Below, one piece after another: positions 1 through 8,109 of a stretch of 64,000 nucleotides of DNA (positions within the stretch are counted from its first letter, which is position 1; each line of letters begins with the position of its first letter). Below the pieces are notes generated by a model. It ran no database searches. It saw only the letters and a program-made list of their open reading frames with translations, and was not told the origin of the DNA. The position numbers and the translations under genes are program-made. This stretch comes from Deferribacteraceae bacterium V6Fe1 (lineage in GTDB: Bacteria; Chrysiogenota; Deferribacteres; Deferribacterales; Deferrivibrionaceae). The stretch spans positions 1,810,001 through 1,874,000 of the forward strand of contig CP063375.1 of NCBI GenBank assembly GCA_022813675.1, given 5' to 3'.

Positions 1-1
1 G

Positions 2-1468
2 GTTTTTAGGACATGCAGAAAGATGGGTATAGGCACTGTTGCCATTTATACCCATGCGGACAGAAAAGCACCGCATGTCAGATATGCAGATGAAGCATAC
101 TGTATAACCGACAGTCCTGCTGATACAAGCTATTTAAAACAAGATCGAATTATAGATATAGCCAAGAAAACCGGAGCTGCTATTCATCCCGGATACGGAT
201 TTTACGCTGAAAATGCGGGGTTTAGAAGGGCGTGCGATGATGCAGGTGTGATTTTTATTGGTCCGTCTGCAGAGCATATAGATATGATGGGAAGTAAGAC
301 AGGGGCAAGAGCTGTTATGGCTGAAGCCGGTGTCCCCACTGTACCCGGCACCAAAAACCCTATTAGAGATATTGAAGAAGCTAAAAAAGTAGCAAGAGAG
401 ATCGGTTATCCCATAATGCTAAAAGCTGTTTATGGTGGTGGCGGTAAAGGGATGAGGCTTGTGGAAAAAGAGGAAGATTTTGAATCATCTTTTAGAACAG
501 CTAGTAGTGAAGCCCTTAATGCCTTTGGAAATGGTGATGTATATATGGAAAAATTTATTATCCAGCCTCACCATGTGGAAGTCCAGGTATTAGGTGATAT
601 GCACGGCAACGGGATTCATCTTTTTGATAGGGAGTGTTCGATTCAAAGAAGGCATCAGAAGGTAATAGAAGAAGCACCTTCTCCGTTTATTAGTGAGGAG
701 ACAAGGCAAAAGATGTGTACTGTGGCTGCTGAAGCGGTTAAAAAGATTGGATACTTTAGTGCCGGTACACTTGAATTCATTGTTGGTGCGGATCAAAACT
801 TTTACTTTTTGGAAATGAATACAAGGCTACAGGTTGAGCATCCGGTTACAGAGCTTATTACCGGGATAGATATAGTAAGAGAGATGATATTTGTTGCAGA
901 GGGGAAACCTCTCAATTATAAGCAGGAAGATATTGAAAGGCATGGACATGCGATTGAGTGCCGTATTTATGCAGAAGACCCATCAAACAACTTTGCACCT
1001 TCTCCGGGACTGCTAACAGTTTACCAGACTCCTGAAGGCCCAAATGTGAGGGTCGAGAGTGGTGCATACCAAGGATATGAAATCCCTCTTTACTATGACC
1101 CTATGATTGCAAAGGTTTGTGCTAATAGCAAGACAAGGGAAGGGGCAATAGAAAATATGAAGAGAATCCTCTCCGAATATATGGTCGCAGGAATTAAAAC
1201 TTCTATCCCATTCCACTTAAGTGTTTTGAAAAATAAAACATTTATAAGCGGAGTTTACGATACAGGGTTTATAGATAATAAGTTTGATATGGAAGAGATG
1301 AAAAGAAGAGCAAATGAAGATGTGGATGTCCCTGTGATTGCGGCAGCTATAAAGCAGCTTCTATCGGAAAAAATTTCTGCCTCTCGTGCCGTTACAAGAC
1401 CTGAAGTGGGTGATTCAAACTGGAAACGATTTGGTAGAAGTGTTAATTTTGCAAAAACATTAGGATAA
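2..1468 (+). CDS. Biotin carboxylase subunit of an acyl-CoA/pyruvate carboxylase (5' end cut by window)
   Basis: ATP-dependent carboxylation of the biotin carried by the next gene's product, the first half-reaction of propionyl-CoA, acetyl-CoA or pyruvate carboxylase. The frame is open to the window edge (the leading codons read VFRTCRKMGIG, the usual continuation of ANRGEIA.R), so the methionine at 23 is internal and the true start lies outside. Visible family marks are the ATP-grasp glycine loop GGGGKGM, the block ECSIQRRHQK and the catalytic EMNTRLQVEHP. The C-terminus is complete and about 40 residues longer than a standalone AccC, as in PycA-type and propionyl-CoA carboxylase subunits. 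The biotin carrier follows after 10 bp and methylmalonyl-CoA mutase lies just beyond, which favours propionyl-CoA as substrate; that choice is inference, because the carboxyltransferase is not in the window. Confidence 0.9.
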   Translation, partial: VFRTCRKMGIGTVAIYTHADRKAPHVRYADEAYCITDSPADTSYLKQDRIIDIAKKTGAAIHPGYGFYAENAGFRRACDDAGVIFIGPSAEHIDMMGSKTGARAVMAEAGVPTVPGTKNPIRDIEEAKKVAREIGYPIMLKAVYGGGGKGMRLVEKEEDFESSFRTASSEALNAFGNGDVYMEKFIIQPHHVEVQVLGDMHGNGIHLFDRECSIQRRHQKVIEEAPSPFISEETRQKMCTVAAEAVKKIGYFSAGTLEFIVGADQNFYFLEMNTRLQVEHPVTELITGIDIVREMIFVAEGKPLNYKQEDIERHGHAIECRIYAEDPSNNFAPSPGLLTVYQTPEGPNVRVESGAYQGYEIPLYYDPMIAKVCANSKTREGAIENMKRILSEYMVAGIKTSIPFHLSVLKNKTFISGVYDTGFIDNKFDMEEMKRRANEDVDVPVIAAAIKQLLSEKISASRAVTRPEVGDSNWKRFGRSVNFAKTLG

Positions 1469-1478
1469 GGGGTGAGAT

Positions 1479-2012
1479 ATGGCTGTAAAAAGAAAATATT
1501 TTGCTACTGTTGAGGGGCATGAAGAAGAATTGTTGGTAGATCTTACCGAAGAAGCGCCTTCTAACTATACAGTTTTAATAAATGACAAAGAGTATAAGGT
1601 AGATTTTGAGCAGATTAATGAGACAATTTATTCAATAATAATAAACGGCAAATCTTATGCCATCGATATGAGCGAAAAAGGCGATAAATATGAAGTACTT
1701 GTCAATGGGGATACTTTTCACGTAGAAATACTTGATGAAATGAAAAAACTCATGAGGATGAGGACTTCTTCAACAGTCGAAGGAAGACAGGTTATCGAAG
1801 CTCCAATGCCAGGATATATTTGGAAAATGCTTAAAGATCCGGGTGATGAAGTCAAAGCCGGTGAGCCTATAATGATTTTGGTTGCAATGAAAATGGAGAA
1901 TGAAATCAAAGCTCCAAAAGATGGTGTTGTAACTGAAATATTTGTCAAAGCAAGTGAAGACCCAAATGAAAGTACCGTTGCAATGGGAGATAAATTAGCA
2001 ATTGTTGAGTAA
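1479..2012 (+). CDS. Biotin carboxyl carrier protein (biotinyl/lipoyl domain)
   Basis: Carries the carboxylated biotin between biotin carboxylase and carboxyltransferase. The 177-residue protein ends in a standard biotinyl domain, with APMPGYIWK at the start of the domain and the biotinylation motif AMKMENE, the modified lysine being residue 138. Residues 1-90 form a beta-rich, charged region resembling the BT-type domain of propionyl-CoA or pyruvate carboxylase carriers rather than the Pro/Ala-rich linker of AccB. It starts at an ATG with GGGG 7-8 bases upstream and is surely cotranscribed with the biotin carboxylase. A Rho-independent terminator follows. Confidence 0.92.
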   Translation: MAVKRKYFATVEGHEEELLVDLTEEAPSNYTVLINDKEYKVDFEQINETIYSIIINGKSYAIDMSEKGDKYEVLVNGDTFHVEILDEMKKLMRMRTSSTVEGRQVIEAPMPGYIWKMLKDPGDEVKAGEPIMILVAMKMENEIKAPKDGVVTEIFVKASEDPNESTVAMGDKLAIVE

Positions 2013-2016
2013 TATT

Positions 2017-2050
2017 AAAAGAGCCTGTTTATAATGCAGGCTCTTTTTTC
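2017..2050 (+). terminator. Rho-independent terminator after the biotin carrier gene
   Basis: AGAGCCTG at 2020-2027 pairs perfectly with CAGGCTCT at 2037-2044 around a 9-base loop, and the stem runs straight into six T (2044-2049). It ends the carboxylase operon, so the mutase gene at 2104 probably has its own promoter or depends on read-through. Confidence 0.9.
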
Positions 2051-2103
2051 TTTTTTGTTTAATAATAAATAAATTTTTAAAGTAATATTCAAAAGGGGAT
2101 TTT

Positions 2104-4266
2104 ATGAAAAAATATACTATTAAAGATTGGGAAAATCTGGCAAAAAAAGAGCTAAAAAGTGATGATTTGTCGCAGCTTATTTGGAATACTCCCGAAGGAT
2201 TTCCCGTAAAACCTCTTTATACTCTGGAAGATATAGAAAATTTGGAAACAATAAACACTTTCCCAGGCCTTGAACCTTTTATAAGGGGACCAAGGGCAAC
2301 TATGTATGCGGTCAAACCGTGGACAATCAGACAATATGCGGGATTTTCTACGGCGGAAGAGTCCAACGCTTTTTACAGGAAAAATCTTGCTGCAGGTCAG
2401 CAAGGCTTATCAGTCGCTTTTGACCTCCCCACTCACAGAGGTTATGACTCTGACCACCCAAGGGTTGTAGGTGATGTTGGTAAAGCAGGAGTGGCAATTG
2501 ATTCCGTAGAAGATATGAAAATACTTTTTGATGGTATACCACTTGACAAGGTTTCTGTTTCGATGACAATGAACGGCGCAGTAATACCAATTATGGCAAA
2601 TTTTATTGTAGCGGCAGAAGAGCAGGGTGTATCTCAGGATAAGCTTGCAGGCACAATCCAGAATGATATTTTAAAAGAGTTTATGGTTAGAAATACTTAT
2701 ATTTATCCTCCAGAGCCATCAATGAGGATTATTGCGGATATTATTGAGTATACAAGTAAATATATGCCAAAATTTAATTCGATTAGTATCAGCGGGTATC
2801 ATATTCAGGAAGCCGGTGCAAACTGTGCGTTAGAGCTTGCTTTTACTTTGGCGGATGGTCTTGAATATATAAGAGCTGCGCTTTCAAAAGGGCTGCATAT
2901 TGATAAATTTGCGCCAAGGCTTTCATTCTTTTTCGGAATAGGGATGAACTTTTTTATGGAGATAGCGAAATTAAGAGCAGCAAGACTGCTTTGGTCAAAA
3001 ATTGTTAAAGAGTTTAACCCGTCTGATCCAAGGTCTATGGCACTTAGGACTCACTGCCAGACTTCCGGTTGGAGTTTGACTGAGCAAGATCCATACAATA
3101 ATGTTATAAGGACAACTATTGAAGCGATGGCTGCAGTCCTTGGCGGTACCCAATCACTTCACACAAATGCTCTTGATGAAGCGATAGCCCTTCCTACCGA
3201 ATTTTCTGCAAGGATAGCAAGAAACACACAGATTATTATTCAGGAAGAAACAAATATTTGTAATGTAATTGACCCGCTTGGTGGTTCATATTACATAGAA
3301 AGTCTTACAAATACATTGGCAGAAAAGGCATGGGAAATTATCGAAGAGGTTGAAGAGCTCGGTGGTATGACCAAAGCTATTGAGTCTGGCATGCCAAAAC
3401 TTAGGATTGAAGAATCGGCTGCAAGAAAGCAGGCAAGGATAGATTCTGGGATTGATACAATTGTAGGAGTAAATAAATACAAACTTGAAAATGAAGTACC
3501 AGTCGAAATTTTAGAAATTGATAACACTGCCGTTAGAGAGTCACAAATTAAAAGACTTAATAAAATTAAGGCTGAAAGGGACAATAATGCTGTAAAAAAT
3601 GCCCTTGAAAAGTTAACAAAAGCCTGCGAAAATAAAGTTCAAAATCTACTTGAGATTGCTGTTGAAGCTGCGAGGTTTAGGGCAACTGTCGGTGAGATTT
3701 CAGATGCAATGGAGAAGGTTTTTGGCAGGCATAAAGCTGAAATTAGGCTTCAGTCAGGGGTTTATATGAGTGAGGTACAAGATAAACAAGATTTTATTCA
3801 GGTAAAAGAGCTGGTCGATAATTTTGCTCATGAGCTTGGCAGAAGGCCGAGAATTTTGATAGCCAAAATGGGGCAGGACGGTCATGACAGAGGTGCTAAA
3901 GTAGTGGCTACCGGTTATGCTGATTTAGGATTTGATGTGGATGTAGGTCCATTATTCCAGACCCCTGAGGAGACTGCCAAAATGGCAGTTGAAAATGATG
4001 TGCATGTAATAGGGGTATCAAGCCTTGCGGCAGGTCACAAAACATTAATCCCGCAGTTAATTGAAGAGCTTGAGAAATTAGGTGCGGATGATATTATTGT
4101 TACTGCCGGCGGAGTCATACCAAGACAAGATTACGACTTTTTACACAAAAGTGGTGTTGCTTGTATATTTGGTCCGGGCACACCTATTCACGAGGCAGCT
4201 AAAGATGTGATAGAGGCTATAAAGAGTAAAAAATATCCAAAAACAGTAAGAAATGAATATAAATGA
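2104..4266 (+). CDS. Methylmalonyl-CoA mutase, adenosylcobalamin-dependent
   Basis: Interconverts (R)-methylmalonyl-CoA and succinyl-CoA. At 720 residues this is the full-length catalytic form with both domains in one chain: an N-terminal TIM-barrel substrate domain ([16 protein letters not shown] and the run through [12 protein letters not shown]) and a C-terminal B12-binding domain with the base-off motif DGHDRG, where His594 is the cobalt ligand. It starts at an ATG preceded by AAGGGG. The last 14 bases overlap the MeaB gene, so the enzyme is translationally coupled to its protective GTPase. A cobalamin adenosyltransferase that could supply the cofactor lies at 16.3 kb. Symbols in use include mutB, mcmA and scpA, so I leave the field empty. 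Confidence 0.95.
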   Translation: MKKYTIKDWENLAKKELKSDDLSQLIWNTPEGFPVKPLYTLEDIENLETINTFPGLEPFIRGPRATMYAVKPWTIRQYAGFSTAEESNAFYRKNLAAGQQGLSVAFDLPTHRGYDSDHPRVVGDVGKAGVAIDSVEDMKILFDGIPLDKVSVSMTMNGAVIPIMANFIVAAEEQGVSQDKLAGTIQNDILKEFMVRNTYIYPPEPSMRIIADIIEYTSKYMPKFNSISISGYHIQEAGANCALELAFTLADGLEYIRAALSKGLHIDKFAPRLSFFFGIGMNFFMEIAKLRAARLLWSKIVKEFNPSDPRSMALRTHCQTSGWSLTEQDPYNNVIRTTIEAMAAVLGGTQSLHTNALDEAIALPTEFSARIARNTQIIIQEETNICNVIDPLGGSYYIESLTNTLAEKAWEIIEEVEELGGMTKAIESGMPKLRIEESAARKQARIDSGIDTIVGVNKYKLENEVPVEILEIDNTAVRESQIKRLNKIKAERDNNAVKNALEKLTKACENKVQNLLEIAVEAARFRATVGEISDAMEKVFGRHKAEIRLQSGVYMSEVQDKQDFIQVKELVDNFAHELGRRPRILIAKMGQDGHDRGAKVVATGYADLGFDVDVGPLFQTPEETAKMAVENDVHVIGVSSLAAGHKTLIPQLIEELEKLGADDIIVTAGGVIPRQDYDFLHKSGVACIFGPGTPIHEAAKDVIEAIKSKKYPKTVRNEYK

Positions 4267-5233
4267 AATGTTTGAAGGGGTGCTGTCTGGTAGCAGACGG
4301 CACCTTGCCAAAGCCATAACACTTATTGAAAGTAAAAGGGAAGAAGACTTTAGAGACTCACTCAAGCTTCTTGACAAGCTTGTCCCATATTCGGGAAAAT
4401 CCATAAGGATTGGCATTACAGGGACTCCCGGTGTCGGTAAAAGTACTTTTATAGAATCTTTTGGACTTTACTTAATAGATAAGGGCTACAAAGTAGCCGT
4501 ATTGGCGGTAGATCCTTCATCCCAAAAGACCGGCGGAAGTATTCTTGGGGATAAGACAAGGATGGAAGAGCTTAGCAAAAACGAAAAAGCTTTTATAAGG
4601 CCTTCCCCTTCCGGAGATACGTTGGGTGGAGTCGCAAGGAAGACAAGAGAGGCAATGATTGCTTGTGAGGCGGCAGGATATGATGCCATATTGGTTGAAA
4701 CTGTCGGGGTAGGGCAGTCAGAGGTCGCAGTTGCCCACATGGTGGATCTGTTTACACTTCTTCTTTTGCCAAATTCAGGAGATGAATTGCAGGGGATAAA
4801 AAGGGGGGTAATGGAGCTGTCTGACGTTATCCTTGTCAATAAGGCAGAAAATGATAATTTAGAAAAGGCAAAATTGGCAAAATCTCAGATTGAAAATGCG
4901 TTAATGATGTTTTCTCACAGGGAAGATGGCTGGAATATACCTGTAATTTTGACAAGCGGGCTAAAAGGATTTGGCTTTGATGAATATTATGATGCTTTGA
5001 TGAATTATTTTGATTTGATGAAAAAAACAGATTTATTTGCGGCAAAGAGGGATTCTCAATATATTTCTTGGATGTGGTCAATGGTGGATGACTACATTAA
5101 AGATAAAATTCATAACAATAAAAACATGAAAAATCTGATTACCGAATGCCAAAAAAATATCATTTCTAAGAAATCTTCACCATTTTCCGTGGCGGAGCTT
5201 TTGATAGACAATCTAAAAAATATCTTTACTTAA
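4253..5233 (+). CDS. meaB: MeaB/ArgK-family GTPase, chaperone of methylmalonyl-CoA mutase
   Basis: G3E-family P-loop GTPase that gates adenosylcobalamin loading and protects methylmalonyl-CoA mutase from inactivation; older annotations call it ArgK, a lysine/arginine/ornithine transport kinase, which is generally regarded as a misassignment. The P-loop GTPGVGKS is at residues 57-64, followed by [16 protein letters not shown] (switch region) and the base-specificity motif NKAE. The start codon lies inside the last codons of the mutase, a 14-bp overlap that supports a functional pair. Length (326) is normal. The insertion sequence begins 50 bp after the stop codon. Confidence 0.93.
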   Translation: MNINEMFEGVLSGSRRHLAKAITLIESKREEDFRDSLKLLDKLVPYSGKSIRIGITGTPGVGKSTFIESFGLYLIDKGYKVAVLAVDPSSQKTGGSILGDKTRMEELSKNEKAFIRPSPSGDTLGGVARKTREAMIACEAAGYDAILVETVGVGQSEVAVAHMVDLFTLLLLPNSGDELQGIKRGVMELSDVILVNKAENDNLEKAKLAKSQIENALMMFSHREDGWNIPVILTSGLKGFGFDEYYDALMNYFDLMKKTDLFAAKRDSQYISWMWSMVDDYIKDKIHNNKNMKNLITECQKNIISKKSSPFSVAELLIDNLKNIFT

Positions 5234-5274
5234 TTAGATTTAGCAATTTATACTATAGAAATATTAAATTATAT

Positions 5275-5282
5275 TTTAAAAA
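5275..5282. repeat. Target-site duplication, left copy
   Basis: TTTAAAAA is found here and again at 6750-6757, exactly outside the two inverted-repeat ends. The duplication marks an insertion that has not been rearranged since. The next three bases (CTG) also happen to match on the right side, so the repeat reads as 11 bp, but the inverted repeats align only if CTG belongs to the element. Confidence 0.8.
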
Positions 5283-5301
5283 CTGGCATCACCCCATTTT
5301 T
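5283..5301 (+). repeat. Left terminal inverted repeat of the insertion sequence
   Basis: The 19 bases match the reverse complement of 6731-6749 at 18 positions; the only difference is the fourth base. Beyond base 19 the two ends diverge. Confidence 0.88.
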
Positions 5302-5341
5302 ACATAAGAAATGTTATTTGACAGGTATTTATAATTGATAA

Positions 5342-5405
5342 TGCCTCCAAGATGTTGTATTATGATTTTAACGAAAAAAGCAACAATAACAACAAAATGG
5401 AGGCA
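5342..5405 (+). promoter_or_regulatory. Hairpin that would mask the transposase ribosome binding site
   Basis: TGCCTCCA at 5342-5349 is the exact complement of TGGAGGCA at 5398-5405, which holds the GGAGG ribosome binding site of the transposase. A second paired block (GTTGT 5354-5358 with ACAAC 5389-5393) continues the stem across a 4x4 internal loop. Transcripts entering from outside the element would fold and hide the start signal, whereas a transcript begun inside the loop would lack the 5' arm. Such protection from read-through is known in IS10 and IS50; its action here is inference. Confidence 0.6.
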
Positions 5406-5409
5406 GTTT

Positions 5410-6723
5410 ATGATAGGTGAAATTACTAAAAATGTGAAGGGAAAAATGTTAAACACTACAAGAAACCTTCATGATTATCTCACAAAGCCGCAACAAAAGT
5501 ATATTCTTGAGATTATTTCAGGTTGTTTTGCTACTCGCAGTTTAAATCTTACTGCCATATCTGGTTATTTAAATGAGAAGTGTGGAATTAAACACACATT
5601 AAAGCGGTTGCAAAGAAATACATTTAATTATTCACATCTACTTGCTATTTCAAATGCATATAATATTGATTACGCACTTAAAGAAACAGAATCAGATTCC
5701 AGGTTAATAATATCAATTGATGGTGGAGATTTGGTTCACAATTATGGTAGAAACTTTGAGCTTATTGGTAAAGTCCACGATGGTAGTAGTGGTCGTATTG
5801 CTAATGGCTTCCATTTAAATCATGCAGTGTGTTATAGCCCCAGTAGCAAACGTTTATTTTCATTATATTTAGATGCTTATAGTTCTAAATCTCAAGACTT
5901 TAAAAGTGAGAATACAGAGACCTTAAATATGCTGGATAAATTAAAAGATAAGTTTCGAAATAAGGGTTTATTTGTATTTGATAGGGGTTATGACAGGGGA
6001 GTAATTTTAAGATATCTTCTTCGAGAAGATTTAAATTTTGTTATTAGGAGCACAGGTAAGAGGCATTTAGAATATAAGGGCGAGAAGATGTCAGTATATA
6101 AAATTTGCAATGGTATAATAAACAGGCGTTACAAGAAGGGTGGTATTTCTTATGGTTATGCAAAATGTTACTACAACAATCGAGCAGTTACAGTTATTAG
6201 TGTGAGCTTTCATGGTAATAAGAATAAACTTTATTTTTTATGTGAAGGCCACATAAGTAGCAGTAAGGAGGCTTACTTTAGGATTAAATCTTATTTTAAG
6301 AGATGGAAAATAGAAGAAAGCTATAGATTTATGAAACAGCAATTTGGGCTGGAAAAGTGTCTTGTGAGGAAGTTTGAATCTTTAAAGACTATATTATCGT
6401 TAGTATCCTTTTGTTGGAATGTATTAAGCCAAATAGAGAAAGATACAATTGTTTCAAAACTTTTAGAGAATATGGCAAAAAGGGAGAAATTTAATAGTAA
6501 GGGTAAGGTTGTATGTAAATTTATTTATTATCGAATTTCAGATGGGTTAATGAACTTGTTATTATCATCTAAAGAACGACTTTTTAGGTTTAGGGAAAAG
6601 ATTTATGAATCAGATAAAGTGTGTTATTTTAAATTGGATTATTATTTTAAGATTAAGGAAAAAAGACATCGGATTAATGAGTTAGGAAAAATGAAAAGAA
6701 AGAAAAGTTTACTTGTAGCTTAA
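5410..6723 (+). CDS. IS4-like transposase
   Basis: Cuts and rejoins the element ends. Counting from the ATG at 5410 the protein has 437 residues. Candidate catalytic acids are Asp104 in SIDGGD, Asp191 in FVFDRGYDRG and Glu302 in RWKIEESYRFMK, giving the usual DDE order with a beta-rich insertion between the second Asp and the Glu. The protein is rich in Lys and Arg. The start at 5410 is chosen because GGAGG lies 6 bases upstream; the reading frame also extends to an ATG at 5335 but without a comparable signal. The gene fills the element and stops 7 bases before the right inverted repeat. I see no frameshift or internal stop. Confidence 0.9.
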   Translation: MIGEITKNVKGKMLNTTRNLHDYLTKPQQKYILEIISGCFATRSLNLTAISGYLNEKCGIKHTLKRLQRNTFNYSHLLAISNAYNIDYALKETESDSRLIISIDGGDLVHNYGRNFELIGKVHDGSSGRIANGFHLNHAVCYSPSSKRLFSLYLDAYSSKSQDFKSENTETLNMLDKLKDKFRNKGLFVFDRGYDRGVILRYLLREDLNFVIRSTGKRHLEYKGEKMSVYKICNGIINRRYKKGGISYGYAKCYYNNRAVTVISVSFHGNKNKLYFLCEGHISSSKEAYFRIKSYFKRWKIEESYRFMKQQFGLEKCLVRKFESLKTILSLVSFCWNVLSQIEKDTIVSKLLENMAKREKFNSKGKVVCKFIYYRISDGLMNLLLSSKERLFRFREKIYESDKVCYFKLDYYFKIKEKRHRINELGKMKRKKSLLVA

Positions 6724-6730
6724 AGGTGCA

Positions 6731-6749
6731 AAAAATGGGGTGATGGCAG
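6731..6749 (-). repeat. Right terminal inverted repeat of the insertion sequence
   Basis: Pairs with 5283-5301 with one mismatch in 19. It lies 7 bases beyond the transposase stop codon. Confidence 0.88.
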
Positions 6750-6757
6750 TTTAAAAA
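6750..6757. repeat. Target-site duplication, right copy
   Basis: Second copy of TTTAAAAA, identical to 5275-5282. The -35 box of the following promoter begins three bases later, so the element landed directly beside a regulatory region. Confidence 0.8.
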
Positions 6758-6760
6758 CTG

Positions 6761-6788
6761 TTGACAAAAATCATAGTATATTTATATT
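6761..6788 (+). promoter_or_regulatory. Sigma-70-type promoter driving the candidate small RNA
   Basis: TTGACA (6761-6766) and TATATT (6783-6788) are separated by 16 bases, close to the consensus. No protein-coding start with a ribosome binding site follows on this strand before the terminator at 6855-6882, so the transcript would be short and non-coding. Confidence 0.6.
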
Positions 6789-6794
6789 CTAAAT

Positions 6795-6882
6795 AAGGTA
6801 TTTGATAGAAATACCAAATACCCTCCTCCCCCCTCCTTAAAATATATGGAGATTGCCGGCTTCAACGAGGCCGGCTTTTTTA
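6795..6882 (+). ncRNA. Candidate small RNA with a CCUCC-rich single-stranded tract
   Basis: A compact transcript unit of about 88 nt can be read after the promoter at 6761-6788. GGTATTT (6797-6803) pairs perfectly with AAATACC (6809-6815) as a 5' hairpin. A pyrimidine tract at 6821-6838 contains CCTCC twice and ends CCTCCTT, the same bases as the anti-Shine-Dalgarno end of 16S rRNA, so it could pair with ribosome binding sites. A Rho-independent terminator closes the unit. The architecture resembles C-rich regulatory RNAs of the RsaE type. Hfq is encoded at 58.8 kb. There is no expression evidence, and the exact start is a guess from the promoter spacing. Confidence 0.45.
6855..6882 (+). terminator. 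Rho-independent terminator
   Basis: GCCGGCTTC (6855-6863) pairs with GAGGCCGGC (6867-6875), with one G-T pair, around a three-base AAC loop, followed by six T. The T run is on the + strand only, which shows transcription comes from the left: the candidate small RNA, and possibly the mutase/meaB operon before the insertion. Confidence 0.85.
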
Positions 6883-6994
6883 ATAATTTCCAACTATGGT
6901 ATAATTTTAATGGTTGCGCTTATGTGAAAAAATGGGTCTTTTTCTCTAAAGTATGGATTAATTGCTTGAGCCATTATTGTTTTAAACAATATAA

Positions 6995-7642
6995 CTATAA
7001 AATATCGTTTTTAAGTTTATTTATTTCATTTTGAAAATAATCTCTGATTTCTTCTTTTGAAATTATGATTTTCGGACTTAAATGGTCTATAGTGTCATCA
7101 AAGATATCGTCAACATAAAGTAATGCAGCAAAAAATAATTTCATAGTGATTCCACTTAAAATATTTTTACTCAATTCAAATATTTTTTTAAGACCTATAT
7201 TTGCGTGCTTTGTTATAAAATACAAGTCATAATAATCTCTATAAGTTGCTCTAACAAAAAGTGTATTTACTTTCATAGCAGTCAATTGTTCAATGGTAGC
7301 CAAGTTAAATTGCAAAATATTTTTAGGTTTTAAAAAGCTCCATGAAGAATTAAAAAAAGTGATTTTTACACCATCAGCAAGTAAGTCAATTTGCTTATCT
7401 GTCTCATTTAAAATGCTAAAGTTTTTAAAATATATTGATATATCAATTAATTCTGATTTGTTGAAATAATTTTCATATGTAAAAAAATCAAGGTCTTCAC
7501 TTTTCCTGTGATTTAAATGCAAAGCTAAAGCGCTACCGCCAACAAAGGCATATTTTTTTAAAAAATTGCAATTCTTAATTAATTTTAATAACACTTCCCT
7601 TGTTTCAGGAAGCAAACTGTTTAATTTTATCAAGTCGTTCAT
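6995..7642 (-). CDS. AbiEii/AbiGii-type nucleotidyltransferase (type IV toxin-like)
   Basis: A 215-residue nucleotidyltransferase-fold protein. The block FVGGSALALHLNHR followed by KSEDLDFF holds the G-S motif and the acidic DLD pair that bind metal and NTP in this family, and DYYDLYFI further on matches its conserved helix. Characterised members (AbiEii, MenT toxins) transfer nucleotides to targets such as tRNA and stop growth. The ATG at 7642 is preferred; an in-frame TTG at 7666 would add eight residues. The gene overlaps its upstream partner by 38 bp, the usual antitoxin-toxin order. Target and toxicity are inference. Base composition is even more AT-rich than the neighbours, consistent with accessory DNA. 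Confidence 0.82.
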   Translation of the reverse strand: MNDLIKLNSLLPETREVLLKLIKNCNFLKKYAFVGGSALALHLNHRKSEDLDFFTYENYFNKSELIDISIYFKNFSILNETDKQIDLLADGVKITFFNSSWSFLKPKNILQFNLATIEQLTAMKVNTLFVRATYRDYYDLYFITKHANIGLKKIFELSKNILSGITMKLFFAALLYVDDIFDDTIDHLSPKIIISKEEIRDYFQNEINKLKNDIL

Positions 7643-8066
7643 AATTTTTACTTTCAATATTATCAATTTTCATGTTTAAGATGACTCTGGCTATCAACAC
7701 ATTTACTTTTTTAAACCTCTCATCATTTTTCATTTTATCTCGCCAGACACTTTTTACAATTTTAGTACCGTATAGTCGTGTTAGTTTTACAATATCTTCA
7801 AAGTCACCATATTTTAAAGTGTGTTCAATAATAATATTATCATTAAATTTGGTATAGGGTACATTTTTATCATAACTCCAAAAAATTCCATTATTTCTCA
7901 TTTTATTAAATAAGGCTTCTTTTTTCTTTTCTTTTGACAATATTTGTTTGATATATGACTCTGATAAACCAAAATATTTTGAGATTTCGCTTATTTTATC
8001 CCCTTTTAAATAATTTTCAAAAATTTGTTTATTACGTGTAAGTTTGCTCATAACATAGTTTAGCAT
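7605..8066 (-). CDS. HTH plus DUF6922-like protein, likely antitoxin partner
   Basis: The 153-residue product starts with a helix-turn-helix of the sigma/resolvase kind (residues about 8-48, including DKISEISKYFGLSESYIKQIL) and continues into a region (GIFWSYDK, LKYGDFEDIVKLTRLYG) that I recognise as like the small DUF6922 proteins commonly placed before AbiEii-type toxins. The pair would form a type IV-like toxin-antitoxin or phage-defence module, with the HTH part probably autoregulating the operon. An internal ATG at 8051 is an equally good start; neither has a clear ribosome binding site. Classical AbiEi antitoxins have a winged helix instead, so this is a variant. Family recognition is from memory and moderate. 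Confidence 0.65.
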   Translation of the reverse strand: MLNYVMSKLTRNKQIFENYLKGDKISEISKYFGLSESYIKQILSKEKKKEALFNKMRNNGIFWSYDKNVPYTKFNDNIIIEHTLKYGDFEDIVKLTRLYGTKIVKSVWRDKMKNDERFKKVNVLIARVILNMKIDNIESKNYERLDKIKQFAS

Positions 8067-8084
8067 ATTTGTGTCGAAATTGAA

Positions 8085-8109
8085 TAGTAAAATTTGTCAG
8101 TTTTTACTA
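8085..8109. repeat. Inverted repeat upstream of the HTH/toxin pair
   Basis: TAGTAAAA (8085-8092) and TTTTACTA (8102-8109) are perfect 8-base arms separated by 9 bases, 19 bp before the first possible start of the HTH gene. Position and symmetry suit an operator for the HTH protein. AT-rich arms of this length can arise by chance. Confidence 0.35.

Larger units (their letters stand above)
5283..6749 (+). mobile_element. Intact insertion sequence, IS4-like DDE transposase
   Basis: A 1,467-bp element carrying one transposase gene. The left end 5283-5301 and the right end 6731-6749 are 19-bp inverted repeats with one mismatch (CTGGCATCACCCC against CTGCCATCACCCC on the opposite strand), and 8-bp direct repeats flank them. 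An intact gene, matching ends and perfect duplication imply a recent and possibly active copy. It sits between meaB and a promoter beginning at 6761. The DDE layout and short duplication fit the broad IS4 superfamily; the subgroup would need an ISfinder search. Confidence 0.9.

Noticed and set aside
2348-2590. Long antisense frames inside the mutase, smc, mutS2 and other genes
   Set aside because: They lie opposite well-identified genes, lack start signals and show no family pattern; they are by-products of codon use.
5318-5342. TTGACA at 5318-5323 as a transposase promoter
   Set aside because: The nearest -10-like boxes (TATAAT 5330-5335, GATAAT 5337-5342) are only 6 and 13 bases away, too close for a normal sigma-70 promoter.
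5335-5409. Upstream ATG as the transposase start
   Set aside because: It has no ribosome binding site, and this stretch forms the 5' arm of the hairpin; ATG 5410 has GGAGG at good spacing.
6821-6838. The CCTCC tract read from the other strand as a ladder of ribosome binding sites (AAGGAGG)
   Set aside because: Only an 11-codon frame follows on that strand, and the adjacent terminator has its T run on the + strand, so transcription from the left is the better reading.
6846-7034. Open frame of 62 codons on the + strand
   Set aside because: It runs through the terminator hairpin at 6855-6882, lacks a ribosome binding site and ends inside the convergent toxin-like gene.
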